From Rubritepida sp. (GTDB lineage Bacteria; Pseudomonadota; Alphaproteobacteria; Acetobacterales; Acetobacteraceae), in assembly GCA_014376425.1 (NCBI GenBank), contig JACMRO010000173.1, forward strand, positions 1 to 8,169: a stretch of DNA of 8,169 nucleotides, in the 5' to 3' direction. The translations under genes were made by a program, and so were the position numbers. Below are positions 1 to 6,897 of the stretch, one piece after another. Each line of letters begins with the position of its first letter. The first letter of the stretch is position 1. The notes under the pieces were generated by a model. The model saw nothing but the letters and a program-made list of their open reading frames with translations, was not told the origin of the DNA and ran no database searches.

Positions 1-289
1 GCGGCTCCGCCACATCGGCCTCCTGGCTGAGCCCCGGCAGCGCATCGAATTCACCCAGGATCGCGATGACCGGCCCGCCCTCGCCCGCCTCGCCCATCAC
101 CGCGGTGGGGATGCCGGCCACCCCCGGGGTGACCCGGAAGCCCGCCTCATGCAGCGCCGCCGTGTGTTCGGCGCAGCTGCGGTGCTCATTGTAACACAGC
201 TCCGGCATGCCCCAGATGCGATCGGCCAGCGCGATCATCGGCGCCTGGTTGGCGTGGACCAGGCGCCAGATCTCTTCCTCGTTCTGCAT
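1..289 (-). CDS. M20-family metallopeptidase/amidohydrolase, AbgB-like, N-terminal part (3' end outside window)
   Basis: The reading frame opens with ATG at 289-287 and stays open for 96 codons to the window edge, so only the N-terminus is seen. The start MQNEEEIWRL and the segment GEFDALPGLSQEAD (about residues 79-92) match the aminobenzoyl-glutamate hydrolase subunit B/aminoacylase branch of the M20 zinc peptidases, where this segment precedes the metal-binding GHGCGHN region. That metal-binding part lies outside the window, so activity cannot be judged. Members are cytosolic and hydrolyse N-acyl or amide bonds of amino-acid conjugates; the substrate here is unknown. There is no signal peptide. 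A GGAG ribosome binding site lies 7 nt before the ATG, which fixes the start. The 274-nt gap from the P450 gene suggests its own promoter, though none is convincing by eye. Family confidence is high, specific substrate low. Confidence 0.85.
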   Translation of the reverse strand, partial: MQNEEEIWRLVHANQAPMIALADRIWGMPELCYNEHRSCAEHTAALHEAGFRVTPGVAGIPTAVMGEAGEGGPVIAILGEFDALPGLSQEADVAEP

Positions 290-296
290 CGGGCTA

Positions 297-300
297 CTCC
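297..300 (-). promoter_or_regulatory. Ribosome binding site of the M20 hydrolase gene
   Basis: On the minus strand GGAG is followed by 7 nt (TAGCCCG) and then the ATG at 289. The good match and spacing support this start codon for a gene that would otherwise be judged only from a partial protein. Confidence 0.7.
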
Positions 301-442
301 ACTGTGCTGTACCGCCCGATGCTGCCGGCATGACCGGTATCCGCGCAAGCGCCGGCCGCTGATCGGGCTAAGCCTAGGGGGCGCCGCGTGCCGACTTGCC
401 CCACTGAGCCGTCCCGCACGCCCGACGAGCCAGCCGGGCTGT

Positions 443-467
443 GGCGCGCCGTGATCAGGCGGGTCGC
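443..467. repeat. Inverted, diverged copy of the TGATCA-centred repeat
   Basis: The reverse complement of 443-467 aligns with 551-575 at 22 positions, with 3 mismatches and one single-base gap, including the TGATCA core and a CGGCGCGC flank. The two arms enclose about 83 nt that contain the 18-nt palindrome. Part of the match is low-complexity GC, so some similarity may be chance. Confidence 0.45.
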
Positions 468-500
468 ATGCCACAAGGCAGCGTCCTACAGATACTACCA

Positions 501-567
501 GCGCCACGTCACGCCGTCAGCGGGCTGATCAGCCCGCGCCACGTCACGCCGCCAACCGGCTGATCAG
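501..567. repeat. Tandem direct repeat, two 32-nt copies at 35-nt spacing
   Basis: Copy 1 is 501-532 and copy 2 is 536-567. Both begin GCGCCACGTCACGCCG and end CTGATCAG; they match at 29 of 32 positions by direct comparison. Copy 2 runs over the stop codon of the P450 gene (564-566), so the repeat joins the 3' end of that gene to the non-coding gap. It may be a local duplication, or two units of a dispersed intergenic repeat family; one window cannot tell which. Confidence 0.85.
520..537. terminator. 18-nt perfect palindrome downstream of the P450 gene; possible hairpin or protein-binding site
   Basis: GCGGGCTGATCAGCCCGC reads identically on both strands and could fold as a 7-bp stem with a GATC loop. 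It starts 26 nt beyond the P450 stop codon, where a transcript end would be expected. No run of T follows it on the minus strand, so a classical intrinsic terminator is not supported; an mRNA 3'-end stabilising hairpin or an operator for the next gene are equally possible. The palindrome is direct observation, its role is inference. Confidence 0.4.
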
Positions 568-1892
568 CGGCGCGCGACCTGCATGGGCAGGTGCTCGCCC
601 GGCCGCAAAGTGAGGCGGCTGACCGGCATGACCGGGTGGCCCGGCCGCAGCGTCAGCGAGAAATCCTGCGCCAGGCTGGCCAAGCCGATGACACTCTCGG
701 TCAGGCCGAATTGTTGGCCGGTGCACACCCGGGGGCCCAGGCTGAACGGCACATAGCTGTACCGGGCAGGCGGCGGGCCCAGGAAGCGCTCGGGGCGGAA
801 TTCGTCGGGCGCGTCCCAAAGGGTCGGGTTGCGGTGCAGCAGCCAGGGGATGACCAGCACCAGCGATCCCGGCTCGACCGGCCGGCCGCCGATCTTCGCC
901 GGCAGCACCGCCTCCCGCGCTAGCACCGGCACGGGCGGATAAAGGCGCAGTGATTCCTCGATCACGGAACGGGCGAAGGGCAGCCGATCGACATCCGCAT
1001 GGCCGGCCGGGCGGCCGCCCAGTACGCCACGCGCCTCCGCCGCCAGTCGGGCGGCGGCTTCCCCATCCTGGCTGAGCAGATACCAGCTCCAGGCCAGCGT
1101 ATTCGCCGTGGTCTCATGCCCGGCCATGAACAGCGTCGCGGTCTCGTTTCGCAACGCCGTGCGGTCCATCGCACCACGCTCCGCCATGGCGCGCACCAGG
1201 CAGTCCTCATCGCTCTCCAGGGCGGCGGCGATCAAACGGTCCAGCACGGCATGGATGCGGCGGACCTCGGCATGGATCCCCGGCGGCTGGATGCGGCACA
1301 GGAACTCGGGCAGCCGCAGCATCGCCGCCACCGCCGTCTGGCCGATCCGCGCCTGGTAGGCGGTGAAGGCGCGCACGATCTGGCGCGCCGCGTCGCTGCC
1401 GAGGCGGCGGCCGAACAGGGTGCGGCAGATGATCTCGGCGGTCATCTCCGCCATTTCCTCCAGAACGTCGATCTCGTGGCCGGGGGCCAGGGCGCGCCAG
1501 CGGGCGCTCCACTCGCCGGCGACCTCGGTCATCACCGGGGTGAGCTCGGCCATGCGACTGACATGGGTGACGGGGGCCACTGCGCGTCGGCGCTCCTTCC
1601 AGACCGCGCCGTCGGAGACGAACAGCCCGTCGCCCAGCAGGGGCTCCAGCGCGTGGCGCATCTGCGGGCTCTTGCGTTCGAAAGCGGTCGCGTTCTCGAC
1701 GAAGGCCTGGCGCACCGTGTCGGGGCTGTTGCAGACGAACAGGCGCCGCCGCAGCAGCTTGAAGGACAGGAATTCGGCGCGGTAATGCGCCACGGGCCAG
1801 ACGCCGATCATGTTGCGCCGGAAGCCGCGCAGGTTGGCGAGCAGGCCGAGGGGCCCCACCGGGCGCGGTGGATAGGGCGGCGTGAAGGCCAT
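564..1892 (-). CDS. Cytochrome P450 mono-oxygenase
   Basis: This 442-residue protein has all the diagnostic P450 elements in order: a proline-rich N-terminus (PPYPPRPVGPLG, 5-16), the C-helix tryptophan with basic residues (W98-R103), the oxygen-activating I-helix AGHETT (257-262), the K-helix ExxR pair (E313, R316), PERF (367-370), and the haem-ligand loop FSLGPRVCTG (383-392) with the thiolate cysteine C390. Nothing is truncated and the length is normal for a soluble bacterial P450. No membrane anchor or fused reductase is present, so it should be cytosolic and need separate ferredoxin and reductase partners, which are not in the window. The substrate cannot be deduced; fatty-acid, terpene or xenobiotic hydroxylation are all possible. 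Its ATG directly follows the TGA of the dehydrogenase gene without a good ribosome binding site, suggesting translational coupling. Confidence 0.95.
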   Translation of the reverse strand: MAFTPPYPPRPVGPLGLLANLRGFRRNMIGVWPVAHYRAEFLSFKLLRRRLFVCNSPDTVRQAFVENATAFERKSPQMRHALEPLLGDGLFVSDGAVWKERRRAVAPVTHVSRMAELTPVMTEVAGEWSARWRALAPGHEIDVLEEMAEMTAEIICRTLFGRRLGSDAARQIVRAFTAYQARIGQTAVAAMLRLPEFLCRIQPPGIHAEVRRIHAVLDRLIAAALESDEDCLVRAMAERGAMDRTALRNETATLFMAGHETTANTLAWSWYLLSQDGEAAARLAAEARGVLGGRPAGHADVDRLPFARSVIEESLRLYPPVPVLAREAVLPAKIGGRPVEPGSLVLVIPWLLHRNPTLWDAPDEFRPERFLGPPPARYSYVPFSLGPRVCTGQQFGLTESVIGLASLAQDFSLTLRPGHPVMPVSRLTLRPGEHLPMQVARR

Positions 1893-3023
1893 TCAGGCTG
1901 GGTCCAGGCGCAGGATGGGGCCGCGGTCGGTGTCGGTCAGCAGATACGGTCGCCCCTGGGCGTCGAACACCACCTGGCGGATGCGCTGTTTGTTCCACAG
2001 CAGGCGTTCCTCAGCGCCCGGCGTATCGCCCTGCATGGGCAGCCGCAGCAGGCCGGCGGGGTTGAGGCAGGCGAGGAAGGCGTGGCCCTGCCATTGCGGA
2101 AAGGCCGGCCCGGCGCAGAAGGCGAGGCCCGACGGGCTGATCGACGGCACCCAGGCGCGCACGGGGTCAGCGAAGCCAGGCCGGCTGCTGTCGGGGCTGA
2201 TGCTGGCGCCGGAATATTCCCGGCCATGCGTCACCAACGGCCAGCCGTAATTCTGCCCCGGCCGGATAACATTCAGTTCATCACCGCCGAGTGGACCGAA
2301 CTCAGCGGCGAAGAGCGTACCGGTGGCGGGGTTATGGGCGAGGCCCTGCGGGTTGCGATGCCCCAGGCTCCAGATTTCAGGCCGCGCGCCAGCCTGGCCG
2401 ATGAACGGATTGTCGCGTGGGATGGCGCCCGCCGCGGTCAGGCGAAGGATCTTGCCTGCCAGGTCACCCAGGCCCTGCGCCCGGCGGGGCTCCTGCGCGC
2501 GTTCGCCAGTGCTCAGATACAGGTGGCGCCCTGCAGGGTCGCCGGGGGGCGAGAAAGCGATGCGACCACCGTAATGGCTGCGGCCACGGGGCTGCGCCGG
2601 CGTCGCGTCCAGCACCGCGGTCACGTCGCGCAACGCCGCACCATCCAGCACGGCATGCCACAGCCGGGTCACGACGCCGCCCGGGATAGCGGTGGCCGAA
2701 CTCAGCCAGATGCGTCGGGTAGCCGCGAAATCCGGCGCCAGCGCCACGTCGAGCAGCCCGCCCTGCCCCACCGCCTCGACCGGCGGCACGCCGGCCAGCG
2801 GGGCCGATAGCGCGCCATCGGCTTGCACCAGGCGCAGCCGGCCCGGCCGCTCGGTGACCAGCAACCGGCCATCGGGCAGGAAGGCGCCGCCCCAGGCGTG
2901 TTCCAGCGCGCCCGACCATTCGGTGACGCGAAACCGCGCCGCCTGGCTGACTATAGCCGTGCTGGAAGCCTGGGCACGCGCCAGGGCCGGCGCCAGCAGC
3001 GCCGGCAGGGCGCGACGGAACAT
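1893..3023 (-). CDS. Secreted PQQ-dependent aldose/sorbosone dehydrogenase (GSDH family, YliI/Asd-like)
   Basis: The protein is a six-bladed beta-propeller sugar dehydrogenase that uses pyrroloquinoline quinone, normally in the periplasm. From the ATG at 3023 it has 376 residues and begins with a Sec-type signal peptide (MFRRALPALLAPALARAQA, cleavage probably after AQA near residue 19). Family segments follow: WGGAFLPDGRLLVTERPGRL (about 44-63), GQGGLLDVALAPDF (86-99), GRSHYGGRIAF with the likely catalytic base H150, GKILRL (190-195), SLGHRNPQG (219-227) with cofactor-contacting R223 and N224, NYGWPL (258-263), and RIR (347-349). It resembles E. coli YliI in order and length. Oddly, the usual EHGP(R/Q)GGDE motif reads EFGPLGGDE (241-249). 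An upstream in-frame ATG at 3071 would overlap trxA and bury the signal peptide, so 3023 is preferred. It starts 25 nt after trxA; no strong ribosome binding site is visible. Substrate unknown. Confidence 0.88.
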   Translation of the reverse strand: MFRRALPALLAPALARAQASSTAIVSQAARFRVTEWSGALEHAWGGAFLPDGRLLVTERPGRLRLVQADGALSAPLAGVPPVEAVGQGGLLDVALAPDFAATRRIWLSSATAIPGGVVTRLWHAVLDGAALRDVTAVLDATPAQPRGRSHYGGRIAFSPPGDPAGRHLYLSTGERAQEPRRAQGLGDLAGKILRLTAAGAIPRDNPFIGQAGARPEIWSLGHRNPQGLAHNPATGTLFAAEFGPLGGDELNVIRPGQNYGWPLVTHGREYSGASISPDSSRPGFADPVRAWVPSISPSGLAFCAGPAFPQWQGHAFLACLNPAGLLRLPMQGDTPGAEERLLWNKQRIRQVVFDAQGRPYLLTDTDRGPILRLDPA

Positions 3024-3048
3024 ACCTATTCGCCGTTTCTCGCCGCGG

Positions 3049-3381
3049 CTATTCGCCGATGGCGCTGGCAATCCAGCTCTTCATCTGGCCCTTGGGCATG
3101 GCACCCACCTTGGTATCCACCGGCTTGCCGTCGCGGAACAGGATCATGGTCGGGATGCCGCGCACCGCATATTCATTCGGCGTCATCGGGTTCTCATCGA
3201 TGTCGACCTTGGCGATGGTCAGCTTGCCGGCGTATTCGCGCGCCAGTTCGTCCAGCACCGGCGCCACCATGCGGCAGGGGCCGCACCACTCGGCCCAGAA
3301 ATCGACCAGAACGGGGCCCGACGCCTCCAGCACATCGGCGCGGAAGCTCTCATCGGTGACGGCCTTGGTGAGTTCGCTCAT
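3049..3381 (-). CDS. trxA: Thioredoxin 1
   Basis: This 110-residue protein is a complete classical thioredoxin. The redox site WCGPC is at residues 32-36 (C33 and C36), preceded by VLVDFWAEW, and the cis-proline loop GIPT is at 75-78 (P77). The KVDIDENP segment (58-65) and the C-terminal GxMPKGQMKSWI stretch are also typical. It has no signal peptide, so it acts in the cytosol, reducing protein disulfides with electrons from thioredoxin reductase (not in this window). The ATG is preceded at 9 nt by AAGGA. Its position just behind addA is the common alphaproteobacterial arrangement, which supports orthology to trxA rather than to a specialised thioredoxin. It may be read with addBA or from a promoter in the 54-nt gap; sequence alone does not decide. 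Confidence 0.97.
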   Translation of the reverse strand: MSELTKAVTDESFRADVLEASGPVLVDFWAEWCGPCRMVAPVLDELAREYAGKLTIAKVDIDENPMTPNEYAVRGIPTMILFRDGKPVDTKVGAMPKGQMKSWIASAIGE

Positions 3382-3435
3382 GCCAGAGAATCCTTACGTA
3401 ACTGCGACTGTAAGTCGGATGCCGGGTCGCCCCGG
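3382..3435 (-). promoter_or_regulatory. addA-trxA intergenic leader with small inverted repeats
   Basis: The 54-nt gap is less GC-rich than its surroundings. It contains CGACT-TAC-AGTCG (5-bp stem, 3-nt loop, 3405-3417) and the palindrome TTACGTAA (3394-3401). A TTGACC hexamer (3434-3439, overlapping the addA stop codon) resembles a -35 box, but no good -10 box lies 16-18 nt downstream, so a dedicated trxA promoter is possible and unproven. No terminator-like stem with a T run follows addA, so read-through from addA is likely. Confidence 0.35.
3391..3395 (-). promoter_or_regulatory. Ribosome binding site of trxA
   Basis: AAGGA on the minus strand lies 9 nt before the trxA ATG (3381-3379). 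It overlaps the 8-nt palindrome TTACGTAA (3394-3401). Confidence 0.65.
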
Positions 3436-6400
3436 TCAAGATGGGGACGCATACCCGGGAGCGTGGCTGTCCAGGAGGTCATTGGGTAGCGGCATCAGCC
3501 GGGCGGAATAGGTCCAGAGCAGGGCGCATTCCACCGCGCGACCGGGAAAAGCCAGGCGCAGCAGGGCGCGGTAAGCTGCCATCTGCCGCAGATAGGCCGG
3601 CGACACCTCGGCGGCCGTGCCGGGCGGCGGGCGGTTGGTCTTGTAGTCGATCAGCTGCACCCGGTCCGCGGCCACCAGCAGCCGGTCGACCTGCCCAGCC
3701 AGCAACCGGCCGCCGATGCGGCCGGCGATCGGCGCCTCGGCCAGGCTGTCGGGCCCGAAGGCCTGGTCGAAACGTGCATCCTGCAACAGCGCCATCACCT
3801 CCACGGTCAGTTCGGTCTGCGCCGCCGACGCCAGCCCGTGACCAGGGCGGGCCAGGAAGCGCGCCGCCGCCGGTGCCCGGGCCGGCACCGGCAGGGCGGG
3901 CAGATGTTGCAGCAGGGCATGGATCAGCCGGCCGCGCTGGAAGCGCACGCCGCGCGGGTCGGATGGCGCATGCGGCGCGGCGGCCGGCGACCCCGTCTCC
4001 TCATCCAGCAGGGAGGATGGCGCGGTGCTGACCTCCCCCCCCTCTGGCCGGGCGGGGGTGGCGGCCCAGCCGGGCAAGCCGGCGGCCTGAGGCTGCCGGG
4101 CGGCGGTCTCCTGCGGCGGGGCGCCCCGTTGCGCGGTTGCGAGCCGCCGCAGATCGCCGGGAAACCCGCCATCGAACTCCATGGCCTCGGCGCCAAGCAT
4201 ATCGAAGCCGCGCCGGATCTGGTCGTACCATTCGGTGTTGCGGCCGGGTTCCCGTGCCCAGCCGCAGACCAGCAGCCGGTCTTCCGCCCGGGTCAGCGCG
4301 ACGTAGAGCAGCCGGTTCTCCTCGCGCCGGGCGCGGTCCTGCTCGGCCACGCCCAGATCGCGCATCGCCTCGCAGACGGGCTTGTCGAGCCGCGGCGTCC
4401 ACAGCGGCAGGTCGGGCGCCGCCCAGCGCAGCCCGGCGTCGCGCGGCTTCTGGCCGGTGGTGTCGGGCAGGATCACGATGGGCGCCTGCAGGCCCTTGGC
4501 GTTATGCGCGGTCATGATGCGCACGAGCCCACCGGCACCCTCCGGCTCACGCTTCACCTCGGCATTGCCGGCGCGCAGCCAGTGCAAAAAACCCTGCAGG
4601 CTGGGCGGGTGGCGTGCCTCATGCGCCAGTGCCGCGTTGAGCAGCTCGTCCAGCCCGTCGGTCGCGTCCGGACCCAGCCGCGACAACAGACGCGCACGGC
4701 CGCCATCGGCGCCCAGCAACCGGGCCAGCAGCGCATGGGGCGTCGCCTGATCGGCCGCCGCCTCCCAGCCCGCCAGCCACTCGGCCGCGGCCGCCAGCGC
4801 GCCCGTGCTGCCGCGATGGGCCATCAGCGCGCCATGCAGGCTGCCCGGCCGGCCATGCGCCAGGGCGAAGAGCGCCTCCTCATCCAGCCCGACCAGCGGC
4901 GATTTCAGCAGCGCCGCCAGCGCCAGGTCGTCGCCGGGCAGCAACAGCACGTCGAGCAGGGCGAGCACGTCCATCACCGCGATCTGCTCGGCCAGGCGGA
5001 TGCGGTCCAGCCCGCCCACCGGCACGCCGGCCTGCTTCAGCTCGCGGATCATCAGGCGGGTCAGCGCGTTGCGCCGGCGCACCAGGATGAGGATGTCGCC
5101 CGGGCGGATGCGGCGGCCTTGCGGCTGGTCCGGGCCGTCGCTGCGGGCGGGCAGCGTCTCGTGGTCGATCATCTGCCGGATGCGGCGGGCCAGGGCGCGG
5201 GCCAGGGTGGTCTGCGCCTGCGCCGCCGTGGCGTCCTCGCGCACTTCCCAGGGGCCGGGCTTGTCGGGCTGTTCGGCCACCAGCAACGGCCAGAGCTCGA
5301 CCATGCCGGCGGCATCCTGGCGGTGGGCGACGTGGCGCAGCGGGGCGCCTTCGGGCGTGACCCCATCGGCCGAGGCCGGGTCGGCGAAAACCGCATCGAC
5401 GAGGGCCAGCACCGGCGGCGCCGAGCGAAACGAGACGTCCAGCGACACGGCGCGGAATTCGCCCTTGGCGGCGCGCACCGCATTGCCGAAATGCACCGCG
5501 TTTTCGCCGAAACCCGCCGGGTCGGCGCCCTGAAAGGAGAAGATGGATTGCTTCACGTCGCCCACCGCGAAGACGCTGCGGGTGGATTGCGCAGCACCCT
5601 CGCCGGCGAAGAATTCAGCGGTCAGCGCGCGCACGATGCCCCATTGCGCCGGGTTGCTGTCCTGCGCTTCATCCAGCAGCACATGGTCGATGCCGCGGTC
5701 CAGCTTGAACAGCACCCAGGCGCTGCCAGGGTCGCTCAGCAAGGTGCGGGTGGCGGTGATCAGGTCGTCGAAATCGAGCCGCCCGGTCAGTTTTTTCGCG
5801 GCGTCGTAGCGCCGCAGGATGGGCTGCGCCAGCAGCAGCAGGGCACGCGTGCTGGCGACGATGCTGGCCGCGGTGATGCGGTGCCAGGCGGCCAGCACCC
5901 GCTCGCCCTCGGCCTGCATGATGGGCTGCACCCAGGACTGGGTGGCGCCGCCCAGGCCGCCCTTGGTGGCCAGGTTCTTCTTCACCGTACATTCCTGGGT
6001 GAGGAAGACCTGCCGCCAGGTGCTGAACAGCGGCGCCCGCAGCGTGGGGGTGGCCGCGAGCCATTCGCGCATCGTCGCGCCGCGGGTACGATCGCTTTCC
6101 GTGCCGCTGTTCAGCAGCGCGGCGGCGGCGCGGTTGAGCGCGGCGTCGTCGGCTTCCGTCGCCACCGCGTCGATGCCCTGGTCGGGGTCGGCGGCGGCGC
6201 CCAGGGCGGCGGTCAGCCGGGCACACACCGCTTCCACCCCTTGCGTCTGCAGCACCGCCTCCAGCGCGCCGCTGCCCTGCGCGATCTCATGGCTCAGCCC
6301 GGCGAAGCGCTCGGCCGATACCAGGCCGGCCAACGCCTCCAGCGCCGCCCCCCCGGCCGCGTCTCCCAGCACGTCCTCCCGCGCATCCGCCAGGGTGGCG

Positions 6401-6897
6401 AGCGCATCCGCCTCCTCCAGCACGGTGAATTGCGGCGGCAGCCCGGCCTCCAGCGGAAAGGCGCGCAGCAGCGTCTGGCAGAAGGCGTGGATGGTCAGGA
6501 TGCGCATGCCGCCGGCCAGCTCCAGCACCTCGGCGAACAGGGTGCGGGCGCCGGCGGCCTCGGCCGGCGTGGGCGGACGGGTCAGCAGGGCCGCGAGTTC
6601 GGCGGCCAGGCCAGCGTCGTCGGCCACCGCCCAACGACCAAGCTCGCGGTTCAGCCGCACCGCCATCTCCGCCGCCGCGGCCTTGGTGAAGGTCAGGCAC
6701 AGGATGCGGCTGGGCGTGGTGCCGGCCAGCATCAGCCGCAGCACCCGGTCGGTCAGCAACTTGGTCTTGCCCGAACCGGCCGAGGCCGACACCCAGGCCG
6801 AGACAGCAGGGTCCGATGCCCGCGACTGGCGGGCCGCTGCCTGCCTGCCAGGAGATTGAGGCGGGGTCTGAAGCGGGTCGTGTGCTGGGTCGCTCAA
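3436..6897 (-). CDS. addA: Double-strand break repair helicase-nuclease subunit AddA
   Basis: AddA is the UvrD-like 3'-5' helicase and nuclease subunit of AddAB, which processes broken DNA ends for RecA. From the TTG start it has 1153 residues. Helicase motifs (numbered from this start): Walker A AGSGKT (40-45), Ia FTKAAAAEM (70-78), Walker B LLDEAQD (407-413), III GDVKQSIFSFQGADP (446-460), IV with R491, V TAHNAKGLQAP (796-806), VI YVALTRAEDRL (865-875). The C-terminal RecB-type nuclease has H993, D1071 in GQVDRLL, D1084 and K1086 in IDYKTN, and Q1105/Y1109, so it looks active. A TTG start at 6897 is chosen because GGAGG lies 7 nt upstream and its TTGA overlaps the addB stop; in-frame ATGs at 6912 and 7020 lack a binding site and extend deeper into addB. 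Full-length, no frameshift seen. Confidence 0.95.
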   Translation of the reverse strand: MSDPAHDPLQTPPQSPGRQAAARQSRASDPAVSAWVSASAGSGKTKLLTDRVLRLMLAGTTPSRILCLTFTKAAAAEMAVRLNRELGRWAVADDAGLAAELAALLTRPPTPAEAAGARTLFAEVLELAGGMRILTIHAFCQTLLRAFPLEAGLPPQFTVLEEADALATLADAREDVLGDAAGGAALEALAGLVSAERFAGLSHEIAQGSGALEAVLQTQGVEAVCARLTAALGAAADPDQGIDAVATEADDAALNRAAAALLNSGTESDRTRGATMREWLAATPTLRAPLFSTWRQVFLTQECTVKKNLATKGGLGGATQSWVQPIMQAEGERVLAAWHRITAASIVASTRALLLLAQPILRRYDAAKKLTGRLDFDDLITATRTLLSDPGSAWVLFKLDRGIDHVLLDEAQDSNPAQWGIVRALTAEFFAGEGAAQSTRSVFAVGDVKQSIFSFQGADPAGFGENAVHFGNAVRAAKGEFRAVSLDVSFRSAPPVLALVDAVFADPASADGVTPEGAPLRHVAHRQDAAGMVELWPLLVAEQPDKPGPWEVREDATAAQAQTTLARALARRIRQMIDHETLPARSDGPDQPQGRRIRPGDILILVRRRNALTRLMIRELKQAGVPVGGLDRIRLAEQIAVMDVLALLDVLLLPGDDLALAALLKSPLVGLDEEALFALAHGRPGSLHGALMAHRGSTGALAAAAEWLAGWEAAADQATPHALLARLLGADGGRARLLSRLGPDATDGLDELLNAALAHEARHPPSLQGFLHWLRAGNAEVKREPEGAGGLVRIMTAHNAKGLQAPIVILPDTTGQKPRDAGLRWAAPDLPLWTPRLDKPVCEAMRDLGVAEQDRARREENRLLYVALTRAEDRLLVCGWAREPGRNTEWYDQIRRGFDMLGAEAMEFDGGFPGDLRRLATAQRGAPPQETAARQPQAAGLPGWAATPARPEGGEVSTAPSSLLDEETGSPAAAPHAPSDPRGVRFQRGRLIHALLQHLPALPVPARAPAAARFLARPGHGLASAAQTELTVEVMALLQDARFDQAFGPDSLAEAPIAGRIGGRLLAGQVDRLLVAADRVQLIDYKTNRPPPGTAAEVSPAYLRQMAAYRALLRLAFPGRAVECALLWTYSARLMPLPNDLLDSHAPGYASPS

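Larger units (their letters stand above)
290..563. other. Non-coding gap between the P450 gene and the M20 hydrolase gene
   Basis: This 274-nt stretch holds no recognisable gene. Short open frames exist on both strands (for example 294-476 minus and 149-454 plus) but they have no family resemblance and no convincing start signals. The half next to the P450 gene is occupied by TGATCA-centred repeats (443-467, 501-532, 536-567) and an 18-nt palindrome (520-537). The half next to the M20 gene (300-440) should contain that gene's promoter, but I find no clear -35/-10 pair on the minus strand. No tRNA-like or riboswitch-like fold is apparent. Confidence 0.7.

Noticed and set aside
149..454. Plus-strand 101-codon frame at the left end
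   Set aside because: It overlaps the recognised M20 N-terminus on the opposite strand and its translation is arginine-rich with no family signal.
294..476. Possible 60-codon minus-strand gene ending just before the M20 hydrolase
   Set aside because: It needs a TTG start without a ribosome binding site, resembles no family, and crosses the repeat cluster.
290..480. A sigma-70 type promoter for the M20 gene
   Set aside because: Hexamers such as TTGCGC and TACAGC exist on the minus strand but are about 31 nt apart; no pair has acceptable spacing.
501..567. CRISPR array
   Set aside because: Only two copies occur, the gap between them is 3 nt, and no spacers or cas genes are visible.
999..2810. 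A 603-codon plus-strand open frame opposite the P450 and dehydrogenase genes
   Set aside because: It spans two clearly recognised genes on the other strand and has low-complexity composition typical of antisense shadows.
3024..3071. Longer start for the sugar dehydrogenase at 3071
   Set aside because: It would overlap trxA by 23 nt and place 16 charged or polar residues before an otherwise good signal peptide beginning at 3023.
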